NCBI GenBank assembly: GCA_941918925.1
Contig: OW799233.1
Span: forward strand, 153,554,845-153,618,844
Length of the DNA stretch: 64,000 nucleotides
From: Phyto melanocephala
Taxonomy: Eukaryota > Arthropoda > Insecta > Diptera > Rhinophoridae
Reading direction: 5' to 3'
This document shows positions 45,807 through 58,149 of the stretch, piece after piece (position 1 is the stretch's first letter; every line of letters begins with the position of its first letter). The notes beneath the pieces are model-generated. The model worked only from the letters and a program-made list of their open reading frames with translations, searched no databases and was not told the DNA's origin. Position numbers and translations under genes: made by a program.

Positions 45807-46530
45807 TCATGAAGCCGAAACCGAACTACTGTGTACTGAAAATTTTTCTAAAATTTGTATAATTGACATCAAAACTAAAATACTTAGTTTTTATCAAAAA
45901 ATGTGTAATGAATTGGGTTTTTAATTTTAATTTTTAGTTAATAACCTAATATTTTAATTAAAAAAAATCAGCGGATTTTTTCAAACAAATAATTACAAAT
46001 TTTTGTATTTGAATATACAAATTTGTTTATAGGACCTAAATTGAACAAAAAAGTATTTGATTCGGTAAATTTTGTATTTGAATTAGAAAATTGCTTTTTT
46101 CTGTGTATACATATATTCAAACCTAAACAAATTTATATGTTATATTGAAATAAAGTAACTAACAGGCTAAATGTAAATACTTGCGAATCCTTGCTTTTGT
46201 CCTTAAGTTTGTTAGATACTATATGCCTTGAAGATTGGGTTCCAAGTGAAGAACTTATACAAAAGTATAGAAACCATTTTAAAAATAATTAATTGTACAC
46301 AACGTATATAACTAAAGCGTATGTATTAAATATATACACAAATAAATATGTATATACACATACTAATACATATTTTTGTATATTATTTTAAATATCAAAT
46401 AAATGAAATCAAATGTATTCAATACAGGCATACATATGTATATATTTCCCATTCAATGAAACAATGTCATGAAAATCTTTTTGTTTTATAATCATTAAAT
46501 AATATATTGTCTAATTCTTTTTGATCTTTT

Positions 46531-46828
46531 TTAATTGATAATATTTGATTTTTATTTAAGCTTGAGATGAACTTTTTTGTTTTTTTATAAAAATTATTTT
46601 TAGAAACCAATATTTCGCTACCAAACAATTAGTAGCTTCTTCAGGGTAAATATGTAATAATATGTTTTGAATTTGCTTTTTGTTTAATATAATTTGTATA
46701 CAAATTTACCCTGAAGAAGTTACCCATTTTGGTTTAGTAGCGAAATATTGGTTTCTAATAAATAATTTTTTATAAAAAAACAAAAAAGTTGATCTCAAAC
46801 TTAAATAAAAATCAAATATTATCATTAA
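46531..46828. mobile_element. Foldback MITE nested in the hAT element
   Basis: The left arm (46537-46660) and right arm (46700-46823) are long inverted repeats. Shared words are GATAATATTTGATTTTTATT, AGAAACCAATATTTCGCTAC and CTTCTTCAGGGTAAAT. TTAA stands at both outer edges (46531-46534 and 46825-46828), a possible piggyBac-type target site, though the arms are offset by one base there. It has no coding capacity. Confidence 0.65.
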
Positions 46829-47041
46829 ATAATATTTTTGTTATGTTTTTATATTATTTTTAATATGTTATTTTAAATAAATTTAACAAAATACTTAAAA
46901 AAAGTTTTGGTGTACTTTTTTTGATTTTTAAAGAGGTGCCCCTTAAAATAAAAAAATCCCCTTTTTGTTGCCACTTATGTTGCATAAATCCCCTTTTTTT
47001 GATACTTTTTGAAAATATCCAACGGTAACGCTGATCATATA

Positions 47042-47902
47042 GCGATGATATTGTCCGTTCAGTGCAGTCCAGTTGGCCTGATGGATGCCTGGTTAGATAG
47101 TTTGTTTGACTATACATACATTCAAACATACTACATACACACATACATTCGTATTTCGCATACTAGAATTTCTTATGGCATGACATAAGAGTGATACATT
47201 GTGCACAACGTTTAATGTCAGCAACATATGTTTTGGTTTTCAAACACAGAAAATTATTGAAAAGATAAACAAACAAATATATCAAGGCTATAAATGTGTC
47301 ATATTTGTTATATTTATTAGAACTGACACATGCACACACATAAATATTTAACCTGTTCGTACACACATTAAAGTGAAAAAAGCACAAAATAGATATAAAA
47401 TTGTTATCATTTTACAGGGCGCGTATAACGGGTGTTGAAAAGATGTGTGTTACAATTTATTTAAGATTGGCTTATATACATCGCACATACTACTCCAAGT
47501 TATTTTTCATTATTACAAAAAAGTATTTTAATGACAACGTAAATAAATACAATTGCAGTGTTATCTGTAAGCTGAGCAGTGTTGCCACTCCCTGGTGACC
47601 AAGAAAGGGTTAATTTCATACAGAAAAGATTTAAACTATTTCAGATGATGGTTTTTAACAACAGTTTTTAGTTAGAATCACTAACTAAATTATTACAGCA
47701 AGTAGAAGTATTGCGTTAAATTATTATAATGAAAAAACGGTTCAAGAACAAAGGACAATTGTTTAAAAGATAACTTAAATATAATACTGACCTTATTAGG
47801 TCATATTAAGAATTGTCAGTTAATTTCTATTCATTTTTAGCCAAAGCTTAAAAGACGGTTCAAAAAGATCGGTCCAGCAGTCCGGCCTACCTGAAGCTCT
47901 AA
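47042..47902. other. Intergenic region, no gene seen
   Basis: Host DNA resuming after the hAT insertion. AT-rich with CATACATACAT-type repeats (47110-47160). No gene was recognised. Confidence 0.35.
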
Positions 47903-48416
47903 ACACATAGACGCCAGCAGACTTCATAACTTCAAGGCTTCAAATGCTGCCAACTTCAAATGCTGCTCTGAAGTCAGCTTCATAATTATTTTGAAGACAG
48001 CAACAACATAATAATCAGCTGATGTGCATTTTAGCAATACAAATTTCAGGGATGCCGCATATATATTTTATAATGAATAATATTAAAGTTATTGATAAAA
48101 AAATGTAATAATATCACGAAAAACTATAAAAACACATACACTTATTTCTTTATTGTATTTTTGTAATGTTCTTTTATGTTTAATATCAAAAATAAGTTTT
48201 TTTTCTTATTTTCCAATTTAATATATATAATGGCAACACTATATTTGTTCTTGCTGCCCGTCAAAATAGAAAATAGCCTAAGTTGGCAGCAGCAGCAAAT
48301 GCTGTTGTGCAGTCGTGCTGCTGTGCTGCCGTCAAAATAATCGTTTTCATTTAAACACATGGATTTTATTTTTGACATATTGCTGCTTGCTGTCTGCTGT
48401 CGTCTATGTGTATAGC
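47903..48416. repeat. Possible MITE with ACACATAGACG...CAGCAG inverted ends
   Basis: ACACATAGACGCCAGCAGAC on the left and CTGCTGTCGTCTATGTGT on the right are inverted. CAG/CTG-rich sequence (GCAGCAGCAGCAAATGCTGT) fills the right arm and GAAGTCAGC/GCTGCCAACTT words the left. No clear target duplication. Tentative. Confidence 0.4.
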
Positions 48417-48419
48417 GCA

Positions 48420-48592
48420 TGATGGGGCGTGAAAAAGGAATGGCGTTGAGGGGTATGAAAAATATACGTTGACCGATGCTTAGACCTACCCGATGTTTGG
48501 CCAAAATTTCAGAAAAATCGGTCGAGCCATTTCAGAGGAGTTGAATCACAAACACGACGACACGAAAATTTTATATATTAGAGAGATAAACA
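48420..48592 (+). mobile_element. Probable 3' tail of an RTE-like LINE or SINE
   Basis: CCAAAATTTCAGAAAAATCG followed by GTCGAGCCATTTCAGAGGAG, then CACAAACACGACGACACGAA and TTTTATATATTAGAGAGA, is the layout commonly seen at the 3' end of RTE-type retrotransposons and their SINEs in insects. No coding part was found upstream. Confidence 0.45.
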
Positions 48593-51500
48593 AAAAAACC
48601 CCTCCGAACTCTTATAATGCTTATAATTTTTAAACATGTGTATAAAACGTACAAATACATACATATGTATGAAAAGAAAAATATTTTCCAATTAAAATTA
48701 AGCAGTAAAAAACATGTTCAATATCCAACTAATTGGATTTATTAATTAAATTTTATAGAAATAATATTCAATATAATTTCGAACATAGTGCCGCCATGGC
48801 AAGCCTGTAAATGGCGTAACCTAATTGTAACACCCTTCGCAGCAAATTACGCTATATTTCAAAAACAATCCGTCGAATATTCGCATTCAACTGCTTGACA
48901 GTCTCTGGTTTACTAGCATAAGCCTGAAAAAATGAATGAGGTATGCGGTTAAAAGTTCATTCCTTGAAATTATTTGTTCAAGTGTTTTTTTTTTTCTTTT
49001 TCAATAAGTTAATTGTGCCGCGCACTATTTGGTATGCGGCGTCATGGTGGCGAAACTACGTGTTGTCAATACTTATTCCTTCAAACTAAGGCTTCACAAA
49101 AATATGTACGTCTCTATATCTCGCCTTTAATAGTAAAGTGCTGACCATAGTTATTTTTCAAGATATATGATCAGTGATTCTACAGTAATTCTGAACCTTT
49201 CAATTCAAGTTATCCGCCTTTTTTGCATGTAACAAATTTCACGCAAAGCGTCCACTCAAAGTAATCGTTCGCATTCTAAAAATAGCAAATTAAAGCACTA
49301 AAAGGAATTTCCTTTCTTGCTATTATCATAAAATAACAAAAAAAATATTTAATTATTTTAGAAATTTATGAATTTGTTAAAAAACTAATGTTGATGTTTA
49401 TAAAGTTTTGAAAGTAAGAAAATTTAAAATTTCGTTTATGCAAGATTTCCATAAAAACATTTTAAGAAACACAACGTTTCCAAACAACTAACAAAAATAT
49501 GTTAAGTTTTTAAGAAATCGTTTTGGTTTCGTGAACACATTGGAAAATCCGCAGACAATAAATTGTTTTAAAAAGAAATTCCCTCTGCAGGTAATTTTAA
49601 TATTTTTCATGCAGGTATTAAACTAAAGAAGTAAAAGTGCCTTCATACCGACTTCAGTATGCGTTGTTTAGTTTACGCTAAAGAAACTGCCGATAATAAT
49701 ACAATACTTGCTGATGAAGTTGAGCATCTCTACAATATATTTCGTGGATTTGCAACTCTGCCTGCTGTCGAAAACGACCATAATAAGTTTTCTAATCAAT
49801 CATAAGTTTTGAACTTAATCAATCATAGGATTTCTCACACACTTAATAAAGTGTATTTTAATTCATTTTCATACAAATTTTAAAACTAACTAAGGATTAT
49901 GAATATTTACTTAAGTCGGAGTAAGTGATATAACAAAACGTTTAAAATAAAAAGTTCAAAAACAAAAATTAACTAAAAAGCAAAGCAAATAAATTAAAAT
50001 AATAAAAAATTGTTTACAATGACCAAATAATTTTCTGTTCAATTTTTATTAACATACGAAGAAAATCTGTAAAACATATTTACAAAAAAAAAGAATAATT
50101 ATCTATTTCTTAAGAAAAACTTACAAAATGTTTTTTAAAGACATACTCTATCAAAAATATTTAAAAGCGGGTAACTTTACTATTTAAAAGATTAAACAAT
50201 TTTAAAGAAGCAAGCAAAATAATACAATTTGTTTACATCATCCTCTATATCTCTGAACAATAAAAATGTATTTAAAAGTTTTGTTTTGCCAAGCTATTGG
50301 GGATGAAAAAGGTGATAAGTTAGATAAAAGGATTGCCAAATAACAAAGCATTAATTTTTAAGTCCTCCTCCTTCCTTCCAACAAAGGAAAAAATAAATAA
50401 TAAAACTGCTGGCTTCCCTATAAGAGAACCATGTATATACACTAAATCTTCAACAATTCAATATATTTTTATGAATTACCTTCCTTTTACCCCAACCGTT
50501 TTAACGCACATTATTAGAGAGATATTAAAGCTGATTAAAAGGATTCCTTTAGGCCAAGCGTATACATTTGTAATTGAAAGGAGAGGCAAACAAAAACACA
50601 AATCTAGTACGATTAAGTACTTTTAGTATTTAAATTAAAAGTTCATTTCATTTACAATTTTTATTAATTCATTTAAAATTTCGCTCAGGTTTTAATTACA
50701 AAACAGCATATTTACTACACTTGGCATTTGTAAAATTTAAATTAAATTTAAATTAAGCAAGATCAATCTAGGACAGTCTAATAAAAAAATGTATTATTAA
50801 AAGTAAGGAACTATAAAGCCAGTAGCGTTAAATACTTTATGTTTCGAAATAGACCTTTAAAAGATTTATTTGTGTGTGTATTAATAGCAAATGAAGATTG
50901 TTACAGCTTGACAATAGGCTACAAGAGATTTTTACTATTTACCTATTTATTCATTTATGCTGTCAGAAAGTATTATTTCTATGTAACATAACTTGTTTAC
51001 AGTTTTCGCTTACTTATTTCAGAAATTGTGGGAGACCTAGTAAATTGTCCCAAGAACTTTATATAATGAATTAAACAAATCAATTTATAGACATTTTATC
51101 GAGGTTATTTTATGTAGCTATTCTCTATAAGTGTAAAAGTTATACCCAATTTTATCATTCCGTTTGTAAATTATTTCTAAAATATTCATTTACGATCCTA
51201 TAAACTAAATAAAGGGTGTTGCAAAATTAAAGCAAGATTCAAATTTGTCGCTAATTGTGCACTGAGTGCAGTGCTGGCAATAAAAAAAAAAAAAAAACAA
51301 TTTGACAGTAGACAGTTTAGGATAGTAAAAATACAGCGTAACTTAATAGAACAACGTGTCTTCATTATTGAACAATATTCAAAAAAATAATAAAAGCTTG
51401 TCAGCCGCTGTTAAAAAATTGCATTAAAAATAAATGTGTCATAAACTAGATTTTTCCTCTGTAGCTACTTAAGGCAAAACCATCAATATATTATACTTTA

Positions 51501-51907
51501 AAATCCGACTGTAAGCACCAAAGATATGACAGGAAAGTCATTACCTACGTTCGGCAAACAACATAAAAAATTTGTTAAAACAGTTCTACTGGAATTATCG
51601 AAATACTTCCTTTACAAAAGTTCAATGATTTTTGTGTGCTTTAATTTTCTGATATTAGGGTGGTACATAAGGGTTGTCGGAACTGACATCTGGTGAGTAA
51701 ATACTAAAACGGGATATTTGAGGTCAATAAAGATTAAAGAAAAACATAGGTCTCTTCGAGACAAAAACATCGATGTATCAGAATTTAAGATCTGACTGTA
51801 AACGCAGATGCAACGAAAAATTTATTTTGGCGACCCCCTACATTCGGTTTAGAAAAAAAATGAACTGCCTTGCAGCAATAATTTTTATTCGGTGGTGTAC
51901 GGCAAGT
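48593..51907. other. Long AT-rich intergenic stretch
   Basis: Contains an open frame of 48 codons at 49659-49805 (MRCLVYAKETADNNTILADE...) preceded by an acceptor-like CTTCAG. It could be an exon or a TE fragment. 51130-51230 has a short HINE-5'-end-like piece (TATCATTCCGTTTGTAAATT). 51310-51420 gives a weak mariner-N-terminus-like frame. The frame at 50333-50626 has no recognisable domain. Otherwise non-coding. Confidence 0.3.
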
Positions 51908-52550
51908 TTTTTATACCCGCCACCAAAAAAATGGTGGGGGTATATTCATTTTGTCATTCCGTTTGTAACACATCGAAATATCCATTTTAGACCCCATAAA
52001 GTATATATATTCTGAATCAGGGTTTGATTTGATGACGATCTAGCTATGTCCGTCCGTCTGTCCGTCTGTCCGTCTGTCCGTCTGTCCGTCTGTTGAAAGC
52101 ACGTTAGAGGTCGCACCGAAAAAGCTAGGGGGCTCAAATTTTGCCAGAATCTTTCTTATAGATAAGGTTTGTTTGGTATTGAAAATGGGCTAAATCGGAA
52201 TATTATGAAGAGAGTTATAGCTCGAAAAGCAAGAGTAGGTCGAAAAAACCATGTCCTTCAAACATCGAATAAAATGGAATTGTGTCTAAACGCATTAACG
52301 TAGACTCATGAAACTTCGAATATATATTTCCTGAGTAAAAACAATATTTTTCCCCGAAAATTATCTAAATCCATGCATTAAGAGAGGAGTTATCGATCTA
52401 AATGTACGAAAATTTATACCGCACAGTGTATTTTTCGGTATATTTAAAAACAAAAACGTCATAAAAGCAACAAAACTGGATGTACGACTCTGAAATTTTG
52501 CACACTTTGCTTATTGGTGAGACGCTTTTTTGTAACGGAAAATCAATGTG

Positions 52551-54854
52551 CCACGCCCACTTTTACGCCCACCTCCCATATAACGTTTTACCCAAAATTC
52601 ATATAATTTCTCAATTTATATAGATTTTGGAATAATAAAGGGCTATATTGAAACATCTCAGTTGTACTCATTCGAAAATATAACTTTGACACGCCCACTA
52701 TAACGCCCACTTTTCACGTTCTATACCGTTAGTTAAATTTAAAAGCTCATAAAACCGCCAAAATTAGAGGTATGATGATCAAATTCGCTACGTATATCCT
52801 CCTAGGCAATGTCATTACTGTGCCAGCAAATTAAGGCGCCACGCCCACTTTAACGCCCACCTCCCATATAACGTTTTACTTAAAATTCATATAATTTCTC
52901 TACTAATAAAGATTTTGGAATTATAAAGGGCTATTTTGAAACACCTAAGTTGTACCCATTCGCAAAAATAACTTTTACACGCCTACTATAACGGCCACTT
53001 TTCACGTTATAGACCGTTAATGAAATTTATAAGCTTATAAAACCGCCAAAATTAGAGGTATGATGATTAAATTCGCTTCGAATATCCTCCTAGGCAATGT
53101 CATTACTGTGCCAGAAAATTAAAGTGCCACGCCCACTTTTACGCCCACCTCCCATATAACGTTTTACCCAAAATTCATATAATTTCTCAATTTATATAGA
53201 TTTTGGAATAATAAAGGGCTATATTGAAACATCTCAGTTGTACTCATTCGAAAATATAACTTTGACACGCCCACTATAACGCCCACTTTTCACGTTATAT
53301 ACCGTTAATGTAATTTAAAAGCTCATAAAACCACCAAAATGAGAGGTATGATGATCGAATTCGCTACGAATATCCTCCCAGGCAATGTCATTACTGTGCC
53401 AAAAAATTAAGGCGCCACGCCCACTTTAACGCCCACCTCCCATATAACGTTTTATTTAAAACTCATATAATTTCTCTATTAATAAAGATTTTGGCATTCT
53501 AAAGGGCTATATTGAAACACCTAAGTTGTACTCATTCGCAAAAATAACTTTGACACGCCTACTATAACGCCCACATTTCACGTTATAGACCGTTAATGAA
53601 ATTTATAAGCTTATAAAACCGCCAAAATTAGAGGTATGATGATCAAATTCTCTACGTATATCCTCCTAGGCAATGTCATTACTGTGCCAGAAAATAAAGG
53701 CGCCACGCCCACTTTAACGCCCACCTCCCATATAACGTTTTACCCAAAATTCATATAATTTCTCAATTTATATAGATTTTGGAATAATAAAGGGCTATTT
53801 TGAAACACCTAAGTTGTACCCATTCGCAAAAATAACTTTTACACGCCTACTATAACGGCCACTTTTCACGTTATAGACCGTTAATGAAATTTATAAGCTT
53901 ATAAAACCACCAAAATTAGAGGTATGATGATCAAATTCGCTACGAATATCCTCCTAGGCAATGTCATTACTGTGCCAGAAAATTAAAGTGCCACGCCCAC
54001 TTTTACGCCCACCTCCCATATAACGTTTTACCCAAAATTCATATAATTTCTCAATTTATATAGATTTTGGAATAATAAAGGGCTATATTGAAACATCTCA
54101 GTTGTACTCATTCGAAAATATAACTTTGACACGCCCACTATAACGCCCACTTTTCACGTTATATACCGTTAATGTAATTTAAAAGCTCATAAAACCACCA
54201 AAATGAGAGGTATGATGATCGAATTCGCTACGAATATCCTCCCAGGCAATGTCATTACTGTGCCAAAAAATTAAGGCGCCACGCCCACTTTAACGCCCAC
54301 CTCCCATATAACGTTTTATTTAAAATTCATATAATTTCTCTATTAATAAAGATTTTGGCATTCTAAAGGGCTATATTGAAACACCTAAGTTGTACTCATT
54401 CGCAAAAATAACTTTGACACGCCTACTATAACGCCCACATTTCACGTTATAGACCGTTAATGAAATTTATAAGCTTATAAAACCGCCAAAATTAGAGGTA
54501 TGATGATCAAATTCTCTACGTATATCCTCCTAGGCAATGTCATTACTGTGCCAGAAAATAAAGGCGCCACGCCCACTTTAACGCCCACCTCCCATATAAC
54601 GTTCTACTTAAAATTCATATAATTTCTCTATTAATAAAGATTTTGGATTTATAAAGGGCTATATTGAAACACCTAAGTTGTACTCATTCGCAAAAATAAC
54701 TTTTACACGCCTACTATAACGGCCACTTTTCACGTTATATACCGTTAATGTAATTTAAAAGCTCATAAAACCGCCAAAATAAGAGGTATGATGATAATAT
54801 ATAATGAAATTTAAAAGCTCATAAAACCGCCAAAATGAGAGGTATGATGATCAA
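52551..54854 (+). repeat. Eight tandem 288-bp units (nascent satellite) within HINE-A copy 5
   Basis: Units beginning CCACGCCCACTTTWACGCCC start at 52551, 52839, 53127, 53415, 53703, 53991, 54279 and 54567, each exactly 288 bp apart. Units 3 and 6 appear identical, and units 4 and 7 differ at one base by eye, so a higher-order repeat of three units (864 bp) is present. The array decays after 54790. Confidence 0.92.
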
Positions 54855-55132
54855 ATTTGCTACGTATATCCTTCTAATCAATGTTATTGTTGTGCCAAAA
54901 AGTTTAGGTGACACACCCACTTTAACGAATACCTTCCATATAACGGTTTATCTTAAATTCATGTAATTTCTCTATTGACAAAGTTTTTGGGAAAATAAAG
55001 GGCTATATTGAAATATTTAAGTTGTATTTATTAGCAGAAACTTTATTGACACAGCTACTTTAACACACTTTCATTGAAAGACTACATTTACAAAAGCATT
55101 TTAGTAGCATATCGAAGTTATAAAGGGTGGTT

Positions 55133-55745
55133 AAATTTTAAGGACCGATGTTGTCTTTAAATAAAACACAAATTATTTAGGATATTATTATTTCTTTTTA
55201 TAATGATAATATTTGTATGGTTCAATTATGTATTTAACAAAATATTGGCCAAATGCCCCCCCCCCCCCCCCATCCTTGGCGCCACTCCTCTATCTGATGG
55301 TCCAAATTTTCAATGACAATATTGATGCTCAATTGTTGGGCATGATGATGAGTCGAGGTTGACTGTTCTTTTGCCACACTATCGCAAAAAACAGCAATAG
55401 TTCCCATTCAACGAACTAAGAAGGCATTCACAGATTTTCTAACATTTTATACAGACCTGTTTTGCAGAAATTTAAATATGTTTTACAATTCTCCCGATTG
55501 TGGACGAATTTGAACGATTATGTTGATCAAAAGAATTACGAAGTGCACTAAATGCATTTTGATTTGAACGCCCATTTTTATAAAAAACCTGAATAACTTT
55601 AAAACGTTGCTCATTTGCGTATCTTTCCACGGATCAAAATGAGTAAGTTTGAGATTAAGAAATGTCAAGTGAAATGCAGAAAACAAATTTAAAGACTAGG
55701 TGTAATTTCACCTTCAACATGGGCCCTTAAAATTTAATCACCCTC
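55133..55745. mobile_element. Mariner-like insert inside HINE-A copy 5
   Basis: The ends AAGGGTGGTTAAATTTTAAG and (complement) GAGGGTGATTAAATTTTAAG are inverted repeats with TA on both sides. On the minus strand, frames resemble mariner transposase N-terminal and C-terminal pieces joined by a deletion. A run of about 16 C residues (55256-55271) sits where the other copies have a short G/C run. Confidence 0.65.
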
Positions 55746-55891
55746 TACAAAGAAAATGATACATATTTTATTATAAAGAGATTATTTCATAATGATTAAC
55801 AAAATAATAAATATTGTGCTTTAAATGTACACAAAATTGGTGGTGGGTATAAAAGATTCGGCACAGCCGAATATAGTGCTCTTACTTGTTT

Positions 55892-56839
55892 TTTTTTTTT
55901 TTTTGTGATACACCTTATTACTTATACAACCATGTTTTTCGTTTTGTGTAAATGTGTCTATTTTAAAATCAAAGTTGCTAGAAATTTATGATAATAATGA
56001 TAAGATTGCTGCCGAAAAAAACAACAATTTAATTGAAAACTATCTTAAATGGTTTTCAAAATATTCCACATGCCTTTAAAATATGCCAACAACTTTAACC
56101 CTTAATTTAATTAAAAACAATTTTTTGTCGTAAAACCATTAAAATAAATTTTTTTATTTTATAAAAAGTTTGTACTCAAATGTACTTCAATTGCACACCC
56201 TCTGTTGCTAAAAGAAAGAGTATATCTTAATAAGGGTTGTCACATTTATTTAGTAGACTATTTTATATGATTTCAAGAAATGTAACTTTCATTAAAATTT
56301 ATGTGACAAATTTATTCCTGTTCTTTTTTATTACGGATTCTGTATCGAGTTCGACTACAAACAATATTAAAGGCTAAACATCAAAAACTGCTAAAGCGAA
56401 CGTGTTTGTGGCCACAAACATGACAGTAGTTACTTATCTTTCACATAAAAGTTATAAATGTTTATGAATCTTAGCATTCATGTTACGCTTTAACTAAGTT
56501 TTTGTAAGACAATATGAGTATATGTACACATTAGGGTGACACTTGACACGAATACAAATTCCTTTGACACTTAAGAGCTAAAATTTCATCTCTTTCCTTG
56601 TGGTCTTTAAAATTTTAATGTAACGGGTAACTGGAAACCTGAAAACTAAATCCAACTCTTAACTTATTACCGATCTAAGAAGGTGCAAAATTCTACTGTC
56701 TATAAAGTGTAGAGTATGATACGGGAAAATTTAACATTTAAGAGATTGAAAGATGTTTTAAAATTGAGAGAGCCAACACTTAGAAAATTAACTAACATAA
56801 GAATAAGTCACACAGAATAGGTGTTAAGAGAATATCGAA
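55892..56839. other. AT-rich intergenic region, no gene seen
   Basis: No coding exon or repeat family was recognised. Confidence 0.35.
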
Positions 56840-57415
56840 GCAAACCACTACTATTTCGGGTCGCGTTTCAACTCCCTTCGCTTTGCATTGATTTTATGGT
56901 TACCAATCCGTATCCATTCCTTTACTGAGTCCCGTGCAACAACCAGCGTTTTCTCGAGACCAGAAAACGACTTTACATTATCGACTGGCGATTGTTGACA
57001 ATCTTTATCTTAAAATCCTTCATAACCGACAGCATCTTCGTTAGACTGAAAGTCCCCTATAGTATTCACATATAATGTGTAACTACCTGTATCCTTGATT
57101 CTACTTCGATCTGAGCTTGCGTAACCTCTTTAAGTACGATATTCAGGATTCTTATATACCCCATCAATAAAGATACTGACATCACTATTAATGCCCTTAC
57201 TGTCTATGTATCCATCCGCTATGAGCATGCTCTCTACCAACATCAGAGTCTCCCTGATCTCTATATATGTACGAGGTCCCGAATTCTCCTATGCCCCGGC
57301 CAGACATCTATACCCCGTACTGGCAATAGCAACATGCGTGGATACTTTTCCAACGTAACATGACCATATGGAATGGAGAGGTCTTCACGAAGAATAGACA
57401 ACTCATCTAGCGTAC
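56840..57415 (-). pseudogene. Degenerate coding-like remnant, unidentified (probably TE)
   Basis: On the minus strand this GC-richer block gives protein-like pieces in several frames: LSIPYGHVTLEKYPRMLLLP, then VWPGHRRIRDL, and further on SDVSIFIDGVYKNPEY. Stops and shifts separate them. It looks like a decayed transposon-encoded region, but I cannot assign it to a family. It ends at MITE D1. Confidence 0.4.
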
Positions 57416-57418
57416 ATA

Positions 57419-58147
57419 CACGCAAAGAAAAAATATGGTTGTGGTAACCATAATCGAAGAGCAACATACTATGATTGAATTGTATGATTATGTTTAAAAT
57501 AATAGTGGTTACCAGTTATCACTATTATGTTTAATTTAAGCATCAATCAATAATCATATATATGACTACAATTAAAATCGACAATCTTTGCTTTTTTACG
57601 GCAAATTATTGTCTTTTGCTGTAACATACACATATTTATTGTACTTACCAATTTAATTGCAAATTTTTTACCAATATTTTTTTACATTTTCTCGTTTATT
57701 TTTAAATTTTCTTTAATTTTTCAAAATTTTTGTTCCTTTTTTTGACATCTCAAACTTTTAAAATAATAAAATTTTATTCAGCAAGAAGAACAATTGAAAT
57801 CAAATTATTATTTAAAAAAATCATAGCTTGATTATTTTGTAATCATACTGTTGTCTCACTTATTATTTAATGATTATTTTTAATTTTTAATGATTTTGAA
57901 TATAATGTTATTTTTGTCAAATTAATTTTTTTAAATCATACTATTTTTAAATGATAACCATTTTGAAATTTTTAAGAAAAGTAATTATTAAATGATACAA
58001 TTCAAACAAATGCTTGATTATCGTGACAAAATATATGATGAAATGAAACAAAAATAACTATTACTTGTTTTCGACAACCAAATATTGTTTTAGAAAAAAT
58101 AATATGACCGTCGTGATCATGTCGTAACCATGGTTTTTCTTTGCGTG
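57419..58147. mobile_element. CACGCAAAG-type MITE, copy D1 (best preserved)
   Basis: CACGCAAAGAAAAAATATGG (57419) and the complement of the right end, CACGCAAAGAAAAACCATGG (to 58147), are inverted repeats with TA on both sides (57417-57418 and 58148-58149). This fits a Tc1/mariner-type MITE. Length is 729 bp with no coding sequence. Related copies lie at 36100, 40763 and 11540. Confidence 0.82.
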
Positions 58148-58149
58148 TA

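Larger units (their letters stand above)
44637..46295 (+). pseudogene. hAT transposase, decayed and interrupted by HINE-B copy 7
   Basis: 44700-44880 reads VVGQFDICKGNTVDSFFRLV, GSGEGICNSILSLLKE and then NLIGLATDNASTMV. The last is the GxxxDGxxxM-like region around the second catalytic Asp. HINE-B copy 7 interrupts here. After 45240, frames give the SNDVEQLLKKVFTYFKSAKR region, LRLSDTRWLS and QQEFWSSGRSAALF, then a Leu/Lys-rich stretch (45500-45685) and weaker matches to about 46295. Stops and shifts are frequent. The start and the C-terminal dimerisation domain were not found. Confidence 0.75.
44367..47033 (+). mobile_element. hAT transposon with intact 8-bp target-site duplication
   Basis: The ends CAGCGTTACCGTTAGGG (44367) and CCAACGGTAACGCTG (to 47033) are inverted repeats. 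The host octamer ATCATATA stands on both sides (44359-44366 and 47034-47041), the 8-bp duplication made by hAT elements. The interior carries a decayed hAT transposase, a nested HINE-B (44919-45239) and a foldback MITE (46531-46828). Length is 2667 bp including these insertions. Confidence 0.9.
51908..55890 (+). mobile_element. HINE-A copy 5, largest copy, with 288-bp tandem array
   Basis: The 5' end TTTTTTATACCCGCCACC, then ATTTTGTCATTCCGTTTGTA, GACCCCATAAAGTATATATA, GACGATCTAGCTATGTCCGT and a (CCGTCTGT)n tract (52049-52094) match Drosophila DINE-1 order. Then come the tandem array (52551-54854), a mariner-like insert (55133-55745), GGTGGGTATAAAAGATTCGG and the terminal hairpin TTCGGCACAGCCGAA, ending GCTCTTACTTGTTTT. 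Length is about 3.98 kb. The extra size relative to copy 2 (2.4 kb) comes mainly from the array. Confidence 0.9.

Noticed and set aside
47034..47100. C/D-box snoRNA-like words (ATGATAT...CCTGATGG)
   Set aside because: Boxes are not in the right order or context and no terminal stem forms. Likely chance.
51300..51420. Additional mariner transposase N-terminus
   Set aside because: Only a weak frame (IQRNLIEQRVFIIEQYSK) with stops around it. Too little to call a separate element.
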